A stretch of DNA of 64,000 bases from Alistipes sp. ZOR0009 (GTDB lineage: Bacteria > Bacteroidota > Bacteroidia > Bacteroidales > ZOR0009), in assembly GCF_000798815.1 (NCBI RefSeq), contig NZ_JTLD01000031.1, positions 1 to 64,000 of the forward strand, written 5' to 3'. A program made the translations under genes and the position numbers. Below, piece by piece: positions 51,895 to 60,390 of the stretch (the first letter of the stretch is position 1; each line of letters opens with the position of its first letter). The notes below the pieces were generated by a model. The model had not been told where the DNA came from. It made no database searches and was given only the letters and a program-made list of their open reading frames with translations.

Positions 51895-52719
51895 TTATAA
51901 GTATAACCCAAATCCAACAGTTAGGAAGTTGTAGGATGGGGATGCTATCTTAAGATTTTCGTAGCCTATCGAAGTGTAGAACCAGCCGAAGTGGTACTTT
52001 AAATTTACATCAAACTGATTTACGTTGCATGCGTTTATAATGCTCCATCGTGTTACGCCGTTTAGGCTAAAGTTGCCCCCAAGGAAGGCCGATGCGTTGA
52101 GTCCAAAAGTGAACCCGGCTCTATTTACATCGTTGGCTACGTAGGTTACACCTATTGTCCAGCCTAAGTTAAACTGGCTAAAGCGAAGGCGGTCGTAGCA
52201 GAAGTCGAAGTTGAATACGGAGAGGCGCGAAAGTTTTGAACTGTTGCTGTAGACTTCTGCCAGCTGCAGGTAGTCGGCTTGTAGGTAGGCGTATTTGAAT
52301 GGGCGGAGGCTTATGTTTAGGCGGTTTCCTAGTACGTTGTCGTCTCCAATCATAAATTTGTTGTCTACATCAATTCTTACAGGCTTAGGAGGTGCCGTAT
52401 ATTCATCTAGCGTGAGATAATTACCCGCTGTTCCATTAAAATAGGGATACGGCGTTAAATCGTTGCCTAGATGCTCCTCTGCAGCGTAGTTGCCCACCAT
52501 GGAGTAGTAGGTAACGAACATAAATGCTTCGAAGAAGAACGGATCGAAGGATTCGTCTCGGTACGATCCGTGCCTGTGGGATGAGCTGTAGCTTTGCCTG
52601 CCAGAGCTTCTTTCCGACTTTAGCTCTGATTTTGATGAGTTGAGCTTGCTTTGACCGTAGATGCTACTTGCGAAGCTGGCTAAGAGGATTGTTGCGGCTG
52701 CTTTAAGAGAAAAATTCAT
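51895..52719 (-). CDS. Outer-membrane/secreted beta-rich protein
   Basis: 274 residues with a signal peptide (AAATILLASFASSIYGQ, about 7-23). A Ser/Arg-rich linker (SSGRQSYSSSHRHGSYRDE, 36-56) precedes the body. The rest has alternating hydrophobic and Tyr/Phe-rich strands (FKYAYLQADYLQLAEVY, LRFSQFNLGWTIGVTYV, NLKYHFGWFYTSIGYE), and ends FLTVGFGLYL, the aromatic end of outer-membrane barrels. Probably an outer-membrane beta-barrel of unknown function. Confidence 0.65.
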   Translation of the reverse strand: MNFSLKAAATILLASFASSIYGQSKLNSSKSELKSERSSGRQSYSSSHRHGSYRDESFDPFFFEAFMFVTYYSMVGNYAAEEHLGNDLTPYPYFNGTAGNYLTLDEYTAPPKPVRIDVDNKFMIGDDNVLGNRLNISLRPFKYAYLQADYLQLAEVYSNSSKLSRLSVFNFDFCYDRLRFSQFNLGWTIGVTYVANDVNRAGFTFGLNASAFLGGNFSLNGVTRWSIINACNVNQFDVNLKYHFGWFYTSIGYENLKIASPSYNFLTVGFGLYL

Positions 52720-52804
52720 GGGCCTGTTCTGTTTGATACCAGAGATGCTGGTTTTGATTACTTACTGATATTAACCTGTGTTGCTTTATTAAAAAGAGAT
52801 GCCT

Positions 52805-52869
52805 AAAGGTGCTTTGTACTTGCTTTTAGCACCTTTTTTGAGGTGTAAACCTGTGTTAGTTTTACACCT
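52805..52869. other. Two tandem hairpins in the gap between GNAT and outer-membrane-protein genes
   Basis: AAAGGTGCT (52805-52813)/AGCACCTTT (52828-52836) and AGGTGTAAA (52841-52849)/TTTACACCT (52861-52869) are perfect 9-bp stems with T tracts on the plus strand, opposite to the flanking minus-strand genes. The word AACCTGTGTT also repeats at about 52770 and 52849. Confidence 0.6.
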
Positions 52870-52892
52870 TTTATTCGAAAAATTACCATGTG

Positions 52893-53402
52893 CTATTTTA
52901 CAGCCCGCTCCCAGTAAAAGAGATCTTCGGTTTCGGCTACTATTTTAAAGTTGTTTCTTTCGAGCACCTTGGCGGAGGCTTCGTTTTCTTTTTCGTTTCT
53001 GGCTTTAATAACCTTTACCTCTTCGCGACCTTCCGCCCACCTAACCATCATTCCTACGGCCTCTGTCATGTAACCTTTGCCCTGATATTGGGGATAGGTT
53101 CCGTAGCCAATTTCTACTTTGCCCTTCTTGTTGGGCTCTCCGTAAAAGCAGAGGTCGGCTACCATTACGTTTTTTTCTGTATCGATTACAGTCCAAATGG
53201 TGGAGTATAGAACGTCGGTGCATAGCTCTGCAATGTTTGGCAGCAGCACCGACTCTACAGCCTCCCTAAGCTCAGGATCTACGCTTCGGGGGGCTATGTT
53301 TAGCGTTAGCTCCTTTTCGAGAGATCCATCGTTTTGGAGGTACTTGATGACCTGCCCGTAGGTAAGCGCTCGTACGATTAAACGTTGGGAGATGATTATC
53401 AT
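52893..53402 (-). CDS. GNAT family N-acetyltransferase
   Basis: 169 residues. Acetyl-CoA-binding motif A appears in VEIGYGTYPQYQGKGYMTEAVGMM (about 98-121: Q-x-x-G-x-G-Y/A), and the C-terminal ARNEKENEASAKVLERNNF is the RimJ/RimL-type motif B. The N-terminus RLIVRALTYGQVIKYL fits the RimJ-like subfamily that modifies small molecules or N-termini. Acceptor unknown. It follows the DUF6090 gene with a 11-bp gap, so probably cotranscribed. Confidence 0.85.
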   Translation of the reverse strand: MIIISQRLIVRALTYGQVIKYLQNDGSLEKELTLNIAPRSVDPELREAVESVLLPNIAELCTDVLYSTIWTVIDTEKNVMVADLCFYGEPNKKGKVEIGYGTYPQYQGKGYMTEAVGMMVRWAEGREEVKVIKARNEKENEASAKVLERNNFKIVAETEDLFYWERAVK

Positions 53403-53413
53403 TATAACCTGCT

Positions 53414-54121
53414 TTAGTTGGCCAACTCCTTGTCTATCATCTTTACTATTTTCTTTGCTGGATTTATGGCATACTTGTCGTACAGCGATTTGTTGTTTTG
53501 CGATAAAAATAGAAGGAAGTTGATCCTCATTCTAAACTCCGGATCGAGATATGTTGCCTTGTTGCTTTTTGAGGCCATACGCATAAACTGGTCGAAGGTG
53601 TTGGACGATGATTGATTGTAGAATCGATCGAGTTCTAGTATGGTTTGCGCGTAGTTTTGGTAGTAGAGTAGGATTTGTTTTTTAAGGGATTCGTTTTCGA
53701 TGAGTCCCAGCTTGCTGCTCGACTTGAAGCCCTCGTAGCTGGCGCTACTGTACTTGTCGGAGAATGCTTGCATGGCAAATTGCAGCTTCCCGTTTTGCTT
53801 GTCGTAGGCGTCGAGCTCCTTTTGGGTGAGCGCTAGCATCTTATTGTAGATGCTGTCAATCATTTTGTACTCTTTCTTATCATCTTCGAATAGCTTGATG
53901 TCTTTTTCTAAGTCTTCCTTTAGGTTGGCAAGAAATACCTTTACCTCTTTTTGCTCCTTGCGGTGCTCGTTCCATCCGTGGAGGTAAATGGAAAGGCTTA
54001 CGGCAAATACGATAATAAAAATCTCGATAAGAATATCCGTGATCTTGTTGCGGATAGAAAGCTTCTTTGATTTTGCAACGCTGTGTATTTTTCGAACATG
54101 CTTGCTTACCTCTTCTTGCAT
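53414..54121 (-). CDS. DUF6090 family membrane protein (paralogue 2)
   Basis: 235 residues. Same topology as the protein at 50695: helix about 26-47 (KITDILIEIFIIVFAVSLSIYL), and the shared motif YEGFKSSSKLGLIENESLKKQILLYYQ (quoted in part) with LANLKEDLEKDIKLFEDD. The two paralogues flank accessory genes (lipoprotein, outer-membrane protein, GNAT). Function unknown. Confidence 0.8.
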   Translation of the reverse strand: MQEEVSKHVRKIHSVAKSKKLSIRNKITDILIEIFIIVFAVSLSIYLHGWNEHRKEQKEVKVFLANLKEDLEKDIKLFEDDKKEYKMIDSIYNKMLALTQKELDAYDKQNGKLQFAMQAFSDKYSSASYEGFKSSSKLGLIENESLKKQILLYYQNYAQTILELDRFYNQSSSNTFDQFMRMASKSNKATYLDPEFRMRINFLLFLSQNNKSLYDKYAINPAKKIVKMIDKELAN

Positions 54122-54249
54122 TGTTTTAATTACGTTGTTATGGTTTATCTAATAGTTTTCAAGCCACATTTTAATGGTATTTTCCATTTTGTGTGAGGCG
54201 AAAATAGTCTTTTATTTAATTAAAATGCATTTTTTCCTTGCTATAGGAA

Positions 54250-54281
54250 TGAAGAAAGGAGAACTTTGCAGCTCTCCTTCT
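54250..54281 (-). terminator. Hairpin downstream of the EF-G-like gene
   Basis: AGAAAGGAGA near 54252 and TCTCCTTCTT near 54274 form an imperfect stem; on the minus strand it follows the stop, with a short T-rich segment. Confidence 0.5.
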
Positions 54282-54303
54282 TTGATTAGTATGGATACGT
54301 GGA

Positions 54304-56460
54304 TTAATCTTCTACAGCAACGGCCTCGTAAGCCTTTAGCAGCTTTTCTTGCACTTCGGAAGGAACCTGCTCGTAGCTAGAGAATTTCATGGAGTAGGTT
54401 GCGCTACCGCTAGTCAGCGAGCTGAGCGTGGTAGAGTACTTGTGCATTTCGGACAGAGGTACCTTAGCTACAATTTTCTCGAAGCTCTTGGCCGAACTCA
54501 TTCCTTCGATCATGGCACGGCGGTTCTGCAAGTCGCTCATCACGTCGCCCATTCTTTCGGCTGGGACAAGGATGGTGACATTGTAGATTGGCTCCATGAT
54601 TTTTGGTCCGGCGTTCTTGAAGGCATCCTTAAAGGCGTAGCGACCTGCCAGCTTAAACGAAAGTTCGTTGGAGTCTACCGGGTGCATCTTACCGTCGTAA
54701 ACGTAAACACGGATGTCGCGAGCGTAGGAGCCAGTAAGCGGTCCTTCTTCCATCTTTTCCATTATTCCTTTTTGGATGGCAGGAAGGAAGCGTGCGTCGA
54801 TTGCTCCGCCAACAATGCAGTTGTAGAATTCGAGGTGGCCGCCCCAGTCGAGAGGGTATACCTCCTTACCTTTAAGGTTGAGGTTAAGCTCTTTTCCGTC
54901 GATCTTAAACTTCGAGCGCGCCTCTACGCCTTCCACAATTGGTTCGATGATGATGTGCACCTCTCCGAACTGTCCGGCACCGCCCGACTGCTTCTTGTGG
55001 CGGTAGCTGGCGTTGGCTATTTTGGTTATGGTTTCCCTGTAAGGAATTTTGGGCGGATAGAACTCTATCTCGAGCTTGTTGATATTTGCCAGCTGCCACT
55101 TTAGGATGTTAAGGTGGTGTTCACCTTGTCCGGATACGATGGTTTGCTTTAGCTCCTTCGAGTATTCTACCAGTATGGTAGGATCTTCCTGGTGGGCCTT
55201 GTTTAGCAGCTCACCGAGCTTCTCCTCGTCGGCTTGGTTCTTGGGTCTGATTGCCGTTCTGAACTTTGCTTCGGGGAATGCCATAGGCGCAAATTCCCAA
55301 GTTTTGCCGTTGCCCGCAAGGGTGTGGCTGGTTTTGGTGTTTTTGAGCTTCACGGTACATCCTACGTCGCCAGCTACCAACTCGGGAACCTTTACGCGGT
55401 TCTTTCCGGCAGTTGCGAATATTTGCGAGATCTTCTCTCTTGTTCCGTTGTTGTTGTTGATAAGCTCCATGCCCTCCGAAATTTTTCCGGAGACTACCTT
55501 GAAGTAGCTGATTTCGCCCAAGTGCTGCTCTATCTGTGTCTTGAAAACAAATAGGCAAGGAGCACCAGCAGCATCAAAGGCTACTTCGGTGCCATCTATG
55601 GTGGTTGGCTTTGGTTTCTGGTTTGGACTAGGAGTATTGTTGATTAAAAACTCCATCATACGGCGAATTCCGACATCCTTCTTGGCCGAAAGGCAAAGAA
55701 CAGGGAATACGTCGCGGTGAGCGATTCCTGCTCGTAACCCGATGCGGATATCTTCTTCCGATAGCGTTCCTTTTTCGAAGAACATCTCCATTAGGGCGTC
55801 GTCGTTCTCGGCGGCAGCCTCTACGAGCGCGTTGTGCAGCTCGTTGGCGCGATCTTCCTCATCGGCGGGGATTGGTAATTCGTGTACCACGCCCGAATCG
55901 CCGTCGTGCTTGTACATTTTCATGGTTAGCACGTCGATGAAAGTGTCGAAGTCGGCTCCGGTGGTTAATGGGTACTGAATAATAACTACCTTCTTTCCAA
56001 AAGTTTTTTGTAGCGACTCGATGGTGTTATCCCAGTTCGCCTTGTCGTGGTCGAGCTGGTTAACTGCAAGGATAAACGGCTTCTCATTCTCCTCGGCGTA
56101 GCGCCCGAAGATTTGCGTGCCTACTTCAACACCATTTACGGCGTTGATAACCATTATGCCCGTGTCGGCAATACGGAAGGCGGAAAAAACTCCTCCCGAG
56201 AAGTCGTCGGAACCGGGAGTGTCTACGATGTTTAGCTTGTGGTCGAGATATTCTGTAAAGAGCACCGTAGAGTAGATAGAACGCTTGTAAATATGTTCCA
56301 CCTCTGTGTAATCTGATACGGTATTTTGGGCGTCAATACTACCTCTACGGTCGATGACTTTGCCTTCGTAAAGCATCCCTTCCGCCATGGTCGTTTTGCC
56401 CGAACCTGAGTTCCCAAGCAAAACAACATTTTTAATTTCGTTAGTTTGGTACGTTCTCAT
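54304..56460 (-). CDS. Elongation factor G paralogue lacking the catalytic His (EF-G2-like)
   Basis: 718 residues from the ATG at 56460 (MRTYQTNEIKN; a start three codons upstream exists). All five EF-G domains are present. The P-loop is GNSGSGKT (residues 16-23 in this numbering), but switch motifs differ: RSIYST instead of RGITI, DTPGSDDF instead of DTPGHVDF (the GTPase-activating His is Ser), and G4 is NQLD instead of NKMD. This set is that of the Bacteroides EF-G2 group, reported to support translocation without GTP hydrolysis and to aid colonisation under nutrient limitation. It is alone; the main fusA would be elsewhere with the str operon. Confidence 0.85.
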   Translation of the reverse strand: MRTYQTNEIKNVVLLGNSGSGKTTMAEGMLYEGKVIDRRGSIDAQNTVSDYTEVEHIYKRSIYSTVLFTEYLDHKLNIVDTPGSDDFSGGVFSAFRIADTGIMVINAVNGVEVGTQIFGRYAEENEKPFILAVNQLDHDKANWDNTIESLQKTFGKKVVIIQYPLTTGADFDTFIDVLTMKMYKHDGDSGVVHELPIPADEEDRANELHNALVEAAAENDDALMEMFFEKGTLSEEDIRIGLRAGIAHRDVFPVLCLSAKKDVGIRRMMEFLINNTPSPNQKPKPTTIDGTEVAFDAAGAPCLFVFKTQIEQHLGEISYFKVVSGKISEGMELINNNNGTREKISQIFATAGKNRVKVPELVAGDVGCTVKLKNTKTSHTLAGNGKTWEFAPMAFPEAKFRTAIRPKNQADEEKLGELLNKAHQEDPTILVEYSKELKQTIVSGQGEHHLNILKWQLANINKLEIEFYPPKIPYRETITKIANASYRHKKQSGGAGQFGEVHIIIEPIVEGVEARSKFKIDGKELNLNLKGKEVYPLDWGGHLEFYNCIVGGAIDARFLPAIQKGIMEKMEEGPLTGSYARDIRVYVYDGKMHPVDSNELSFKLAGRYAFKDAFKNAGPKIMEPIYNVTILVPAERMGDVMSDLQNRRAMIEGMSSAKSFEKIVAKVPLSEMHKYSTTLSSLTSGSATYSMKFSSYEQVPSEVQEKLLKAYEAVAVED

Positions 56461-56704
56461 AAGGAACATGTTTTAGTTATTTCAAACACGCCGCCCTCGT
56501 TTTTGGGGAAAATGAGGGGTTGGACGTCTCGAAAGTTATCAAAAAGAACGACTCGGTGAACTTTTTTCTTAAATAATTTGAAGGAATTTTGAAAATAATC
56601 TATTTGGATTAATAGAGCGCTTGTATTGCGGCGAAGCATCGCCTTATATTTTACTAAATTGCGCGTCAATTTTTAGGATTGATCACCCGTAACCTGCTGC
56701 TTTA

Positions 56705-57484
56705 ATGAAAACGTTGCTTTTTATCGTCGATATGCAGAACGATTTCTGCTCGCCACAGGGGGCTCTTTACGTTCCTAACGCCGAAGCCGACGTGGATAAC
56801 CTCGTTGCGTTTATCCAGAAGAACTCCGCGCAGATTGACGGGGTGGTTCTTACGCAGGATTCGCACCACGTGCTCGATATTTCGCATCCGTCGTTTTGGA
56901 TGGATGCCCAGGGCCATTCGCCAGCTCCGTTTACGGGGATTTCTTCGCAGGATATCGCCTCGGGACGATGGATGCCGCGCTTTGAGGCCGATCGGGTGCG
57001 CATTTACATCGAGCAGCTCGAGCTGCAGGGCGAGTATCCGCACACAATTTGGCCCGAGCACTGCCTGATTGGCAGCCAGGGCGCGGCGTTTGTTCCTGCG
57101 CTGATGGACGCGTTGGCCACTTGGGCGCGCGATGGCCGATACTACTCGGTTTTTGCCAAGGGTGCTAATCCGCTTACCGAACATTTTGGAGCATTAAGGG
57201 CCAACATCCCTTTAGAGGATGCCCCCGAGACTTGCTTAAACCAATCCTTGCTGGCCGAGCTCATGCGCTACGATCGTATTGTGGTTGCCGGTGAGGCTAA
57301 GTCGCACTGCGTGGCCAATACCATCCGCCAAATGGCCGATTTTCCGTCCGTCATCTCCAAAACCATTTTGTTGGCCGATTGTACCAGCAACGTGCCCTCC
57401 TTCGAGACCATTGCCGATCCAATTTACCAGAAGGCGCATGCGCTGGGCATGGTTTCCGTATTGTCTAACGACTTAACCCTGTAA
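56705..57484 (+). CDS. pncA: Nicotinamidase (isochorismatase family)
   Basis: 259 residues, longer than the usual about 200-220. LLFIVDMQNDFCSPQGAL (4-21) contains the catalytic Asp; TQDSHHVLDISHPSFW supplies the metal-ligand histidines; the nucleophilic Cys is in VVAGEAKSHCVANTIRQM. Converts nicotinamide to nicotinate. The downstream pncB, 3 bp away, uses the product, so the pair forms the first two steps of the Preiss-Handler salvage route. The extra length is mostly an insertion at about 70-120. Confidence 0.9.
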   Translation: MKTLLFIVDMQNDFCSPQGALYVPNAEADVDNLVAFIQKNSAQIDGVVLTQDSHHVLDISHPSFWMDAQGHSPAPFTGISSQDIASGRWMPRFEADRVRIYIEQLELQGEYPHTIWPEHCLIGSQGAAFVPALMDALATWARDGRYYSVFAKGANPLTEHFGALRANIPLEDAPETCLNQSLLAELMRYDRIVVAGEAKSHCVANTIRQMADFPSVISKTILLADCTSNVPSFETIADPIYQKAHALGMVSVLSNDLTL

Positions 57485-57487
57485 ACA

Positions 57488-58645
57488 ATGATTATTACCG
57501 AATTTTTAGACAACGATCTATATAAATTTACCACCATGAACGCCATTCAGAAGAAGTTTCCGAATGCCGAGGTGGTTTACCGCTTTGTTAATCGTGCGAA
57601 GACCAAATTTCCGGAGGGTTTTGACCGTGCGCTAAGGGCCGAGGTCGATTCTATGGCCAACCTGACGCTTTCTGACGAGGCTAAGTGCTACCTTCGCAGC
57701 AAATGCTACTTTTTCGAGCCTGTTTTCATCGATCTTTTAAAGGGATTTCGCTTCGATCCGTCGGAGGTGGTGATTACGCAGGTAGATGGCGATTTGGATA
57801 TCGAGATTCGTGGGCTTTGGTACCGCACCGTTCTTTGGGAGGTGCCGCTTCTGGCCATTGTTTCCGAGCTCTTCTTTATTATGACAGGCCAAAAGGCCAT
57901 TGAGGTGGAGGATAGGGCGCTTGCGAAGGCAAAAGCCTTTGCCGATTTGCAGGCCGAGGTCTCCGAATTTGGAACCCGTCGCCGTTTTTCCTTCGATGTG
58001 CAAGATCGGGTGGTGGGCGTGCTAAAGCAGGGCATGGGGTCCTTCTTTAAGGGCACCAGCAACCTATTTTTAGCCTACAAGCATGGCGTTACTCCTATTG
58101 GGACCCATCCGCACGAGTGGTTTATGTATCACGGCGCGCAGTTTGGCTACCGAATTGCCAACTCCATTGCTCTCGAAAACTGGGTGGACGTTTACCAGGG
58201 CCATCTGGGCATTGCGTTAACCGATACCTTCACTACCGACAACTTCTTTCAGCATTTTGGATCGAAGTACTCGAAACTTTTCGACGGCGTGCGCTGGGAT
58301 AGCGGCGATCCTATCGTTTTTACCGACAAGGCGCTTAAGCATTACGAGGCCATGAAGATTGATCCGAAGAGTAAGACCATTGTTTACAGCGATTCGCTCA
58401 ATGTTGAGAAGGTTCGTCAGATAAAGGAGCACGTTAATGGCCGAATTCACGACGTTTACGGCATTGGTACCTACCTAAGCAACGATGTGGGCGTCAATCC
58501 GCTTAACATTGTTATAAAGCTCTTCGAGGTGAAGCCCAATGGCGCAAAATCTTTTGTCCCCACCGTAAAACTTTCGGACGATAGGGGAAAATACACCGGC
58601 TCGGACAAGGAGGTGCAGCTCTGCCTGCTTACCATTAACCAGTAG
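57488..58645 (+). CDS. pncB: Nicotinate phosphoribosyltransferase
   Basis: 385 residues. N-terminal LDNDLYKFTTMNAIQKKFPNAEVVYRF (quoted in part), the central GTHPHEWFMYHGAQFG containing the active-site His, VRWDSGDP, and GIGTYLSNDVG complete the family pattern. Forms nicotinate mononucleotide from nicotinate, PRPP and ATP. Translationally next to pncA. No terminator is clear after the stop; the tandem-repeat gap follows. Confidence 0.96.
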   Translation: MIITEFLDNDLYKFTTMNAIQKKFPNAEVVYRFVNRAKTKFPEGFDRALRAEVDSMANLTLSDEAKCYLRSKCYFFEPVFIDLLKGFRFDPSEVVITQVDGDLDIEIRGLWYRTVLWEVPLLAIVSELFFIMTGQKAIEVEDRALAKAKAFADLQAEVSEFGTRRRFSFDVQDRVVGVLKQGMGSFFKGTSNLFLAYKHGVTPIGTHPHEWFMYHGAQFGYRIANSIALENWVDVYQGHLGIALTDTFTTDNFFQHFGSKYSKLFDGVRWDSGDPIVFTDKALKHYEAMKIDPKSKTIVYSDSLNVEKVRQIKEHVNGRIHDVYGIGTYLSNDVGVNPLNIVIKLFEVKPNGAKSFVPTVKLSDDRGKYTGSDKEVQLCLLTINQ

Positions 58646-58745
58646 AGCGGCGCGACATTTTCTGCGTGCTGCATGCGACGTTCTTCGAGCGCTTTGCAGT
58701 GCTCGATGTGCTATTTGAGAAGCTGTTTGGCTGTTGCTAGGGCTA

Positions 58746-58997
58746 ATTCGTTGGCTTTGTTTTATTATTTGTTGCTTTTGTTTAGCTAATCAACGGCTTT
58801 GTTTTATTGTTTGTTTTCTTTGTTTAGCTGTTGAGTAGCGTTGTTTTACTATTCGTTGCCTTTGTTTTGTCATTCGTTCCCTTTGTTTTAGTATTCGTTG
58901 CCTTTGTTTTGTCATTCGTTGCCTTTGCGAAACAATTCGTGGCTTTGCGGAAGTCATTCGTGGCTTTGCGGAAGTCATTCGTTGCTTTTGCAGAATG
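58746..58997. repeat. Tandem repeat, twelve consecutive 21-bp units
   Basis: Units begin at 58746 and every 21 bp to 58977, most with ATTCGTTG... at the start; all twelve are exactly 21 bp, together 252 bp. The middle copies (58851, 58872, 58893, 58914) are nearly identical, units 58935 and 58956 are identical, and the first five are more diverged, suggesting amplification from the centre or right. A related word occurs at 21129-21150. Confidence 0.93.
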
Positions 58998-59344
58998 GTT
59001 GGTAAGCTATGTTTAGCGCTTGGTGGTGGTTGATTTTTACGCTGTTTCTTATTTTTGCGGCGATGTGCTGGGTGCGGATTTGCTGGTGCCACTTGTGATG
59101 GCATCGGTTGGCGAGGCTGTCGCCTCCAGCTGTTTTTATTTGTCGTGCCTTGCAGCTGGGGTGTTCTTGGCTCTCTTTGATAATTTACCGCTTTTCTTGC
59201 AGGGCTTACTTTTCGCTTTAGGAAAAGCGGGCTTCACCTTTTTTTATTGGCTGATGGGGTTGCTGCGCTGCGGCTTCCTGTTGTTTTGTCGTTTATGGTA
59301 GTTGCCAGCGACAATGGTAGGATGTAAGGAGGCGCTGTAAAAGA

Positions 59345-59391
59345 AAATTCCACCACGGTGCCCATTACGGGGCCACCTACTGGTGGAATTT
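59345..59391 (-). terminator. Terminator of the ubiA-like gene
   Basis: AAATTCCACCA (59345-59355) pairs perfectly with TGGTGGAATTT (59381-59391), with further GC-rich inner pairing; on the minus strand it is followed by TTCTTTT. Confidence 0.8.
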
Positions 59392-59418
59392 CTGCTATTT
59401 GGAGCTTGCTTTTTACGG

Positions 59419-60390
59419 TTATACCAGCGATGTGTACGATAGGTAAAAAATTACCGTGTACAGCACCCCCGAGAGCATCAGCAGCTTGATTACAAAGCTG
59501 GCTCTGGTGTAATCTTTTTTGCTTTTGGCCGTCAATATTAGGGCTAATAGCAGCATAAAGGGAATGATTAGCGCTGCGGCTACATATCCTAGCGAAATCC
59601 AGAACAACGTAGGGTCCGAAATCCACTTTAGGTGCCTGTAAAAGATCACCGCAATGAATGCTACCTCGATAAAGGCGAGCAGGGCCACGATTGTTTGGCT
59701 ATTTTTTATGCCCCATGCAATGGGGACGGTCACTCTTCCGGTTTCCGAGTCGCCCTCGTAATCCTCCATATCCTTTACCACCTCCCTAATAAAGTTGGTG
59801 ATAAATGCAAAGAGCGCAAACCCGGCTACCCAGTAGTTTGCCACATTAAAGCTGATCAGATTGGCGTTTACGAAGGCCGCTTCTGTCTGTGCAATCTTCT
59901 CGGCCTCGAAAATTAGCACCATCATGGGCACCATTGCCGTTAATGCCGATATAATAATGTTGCCAATTAGCAGCTGTCCTTTAAACGTGGTGGAGTAGAA
60001 CCAAAGCATGGCGCTTACCAAAGGGAAGATGACGAATAATTTCCATTCGCCAACGTAAAATGCGGTTGCGATGCCCAGTAATGCGCCTGCGGTGCTTAGC
60101 GCAAAGTGTATCTTAATGGCGAATTGTCGGCTGAAGGTTTTTCCGACTAGCACGCGGCCGGGGCGATTTATTTGGTCGGTTTTGGTATCGAAGTAGTCGT
60201 TTATTGCGTAGCCACCTGCGGCAATTAGCACGGTGGATAGCACCAACATGGCAAACCATAGCTCCGACATCTGCAGGCTTAGCTTGTAGGAGTGGAGTAT
60301 TGGCGCCAACACGCAGAACCTTATGAGATACTGCGTGACGGCAATCATTGCCAGGTTGTTTATCCGTATTAATTTAAAGAGATTGTACAT
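59419..60390 (-). CDS. UbiA-family prenyltransferase (geranylgeranylglycerol-phosphate geranylgeranyltransferase-like)
   Basis: 323 residues, about eight to nine membrane helices. First Asp-rich motif N64-D65-x-x-D68-x-x-x-D72 (AINDYFDTKTDQINRPGR), second motif DMEDYEGDSETGRV. These bind the Mg-prenyl-diphosphate. The family transfers polyprenyl groups to quinone rings, heme, or glycerol phosphate; the acceptor here is unknown, and a role in menaquinone synthesis is one possibility, but its pairing with a KdsC-like phosphatase is common in Bacteroidota. Overlaps the upstream gene by 17 bp. Confidence 0.85.
   Translation of the reverse strand: MYNLFKLIRINNLAMIAVTQYLIRFCVLAPILHSYKLSLQMSELWFAMLVLSTVLIAAGGYAINDYFDTKTDQINRPGRVLVGKTFSRQFAIKIHFALSTAGALLGIATAFYVGEWKLFVIFPLVSAMLWFYSTTFKGQLLIGNIIISALTAMVPMMVLIFEAEKIAQTEAAFVNANLISFNVANYWVAGFALFAFITNFIREVVKDMEDYEGDSETGRVTVPIAWGIKNSQTIVALLAFIEVAFIAVIFYRHLKWISDPTLFWISLGYVAAALIIPFMLLLALILTAKSKKDYTRASFVIKLLMLSGVLYTVIFYLSYTSLV

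Larger units (their letters stand above)
58646..59418. other. 773-bp gap with tandem array; no supported gene
   Basis: Contains the 12 x 21-bp array (separate entry) and a terminator for the leftward ubiA-like gene at the right end. Long frames across it on both strands exist only because the repeat unit is a multiple of three. The stretch 59000-59340 has no convincing coding content. Confidence 0.6.

Noticed and set aside
58746-58997. Possible CRISPR array
   Set aside because: Repeats are directly contiguous without unique spacers; no cas genes.
58831-59016. 61-codon plus-strand frame reading FVAFVLS heptads
   Set aside because: Same artefact of the tandem array.
58790-59104. 104-codon minus-strand frame rich in KQRQR heptads
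   Set aside because: It is the reading of the 21-bp array; period is a multiple of three, so frames stay open on both strands. No start signal or homologous protein.
59020-59301. 93-codon hydrophobic plus-strand frame near the ubiA terminator
   Set aside because: Hydrophobicity comes from T-rich sequence; overlaps no conserved feature and has no start signal.
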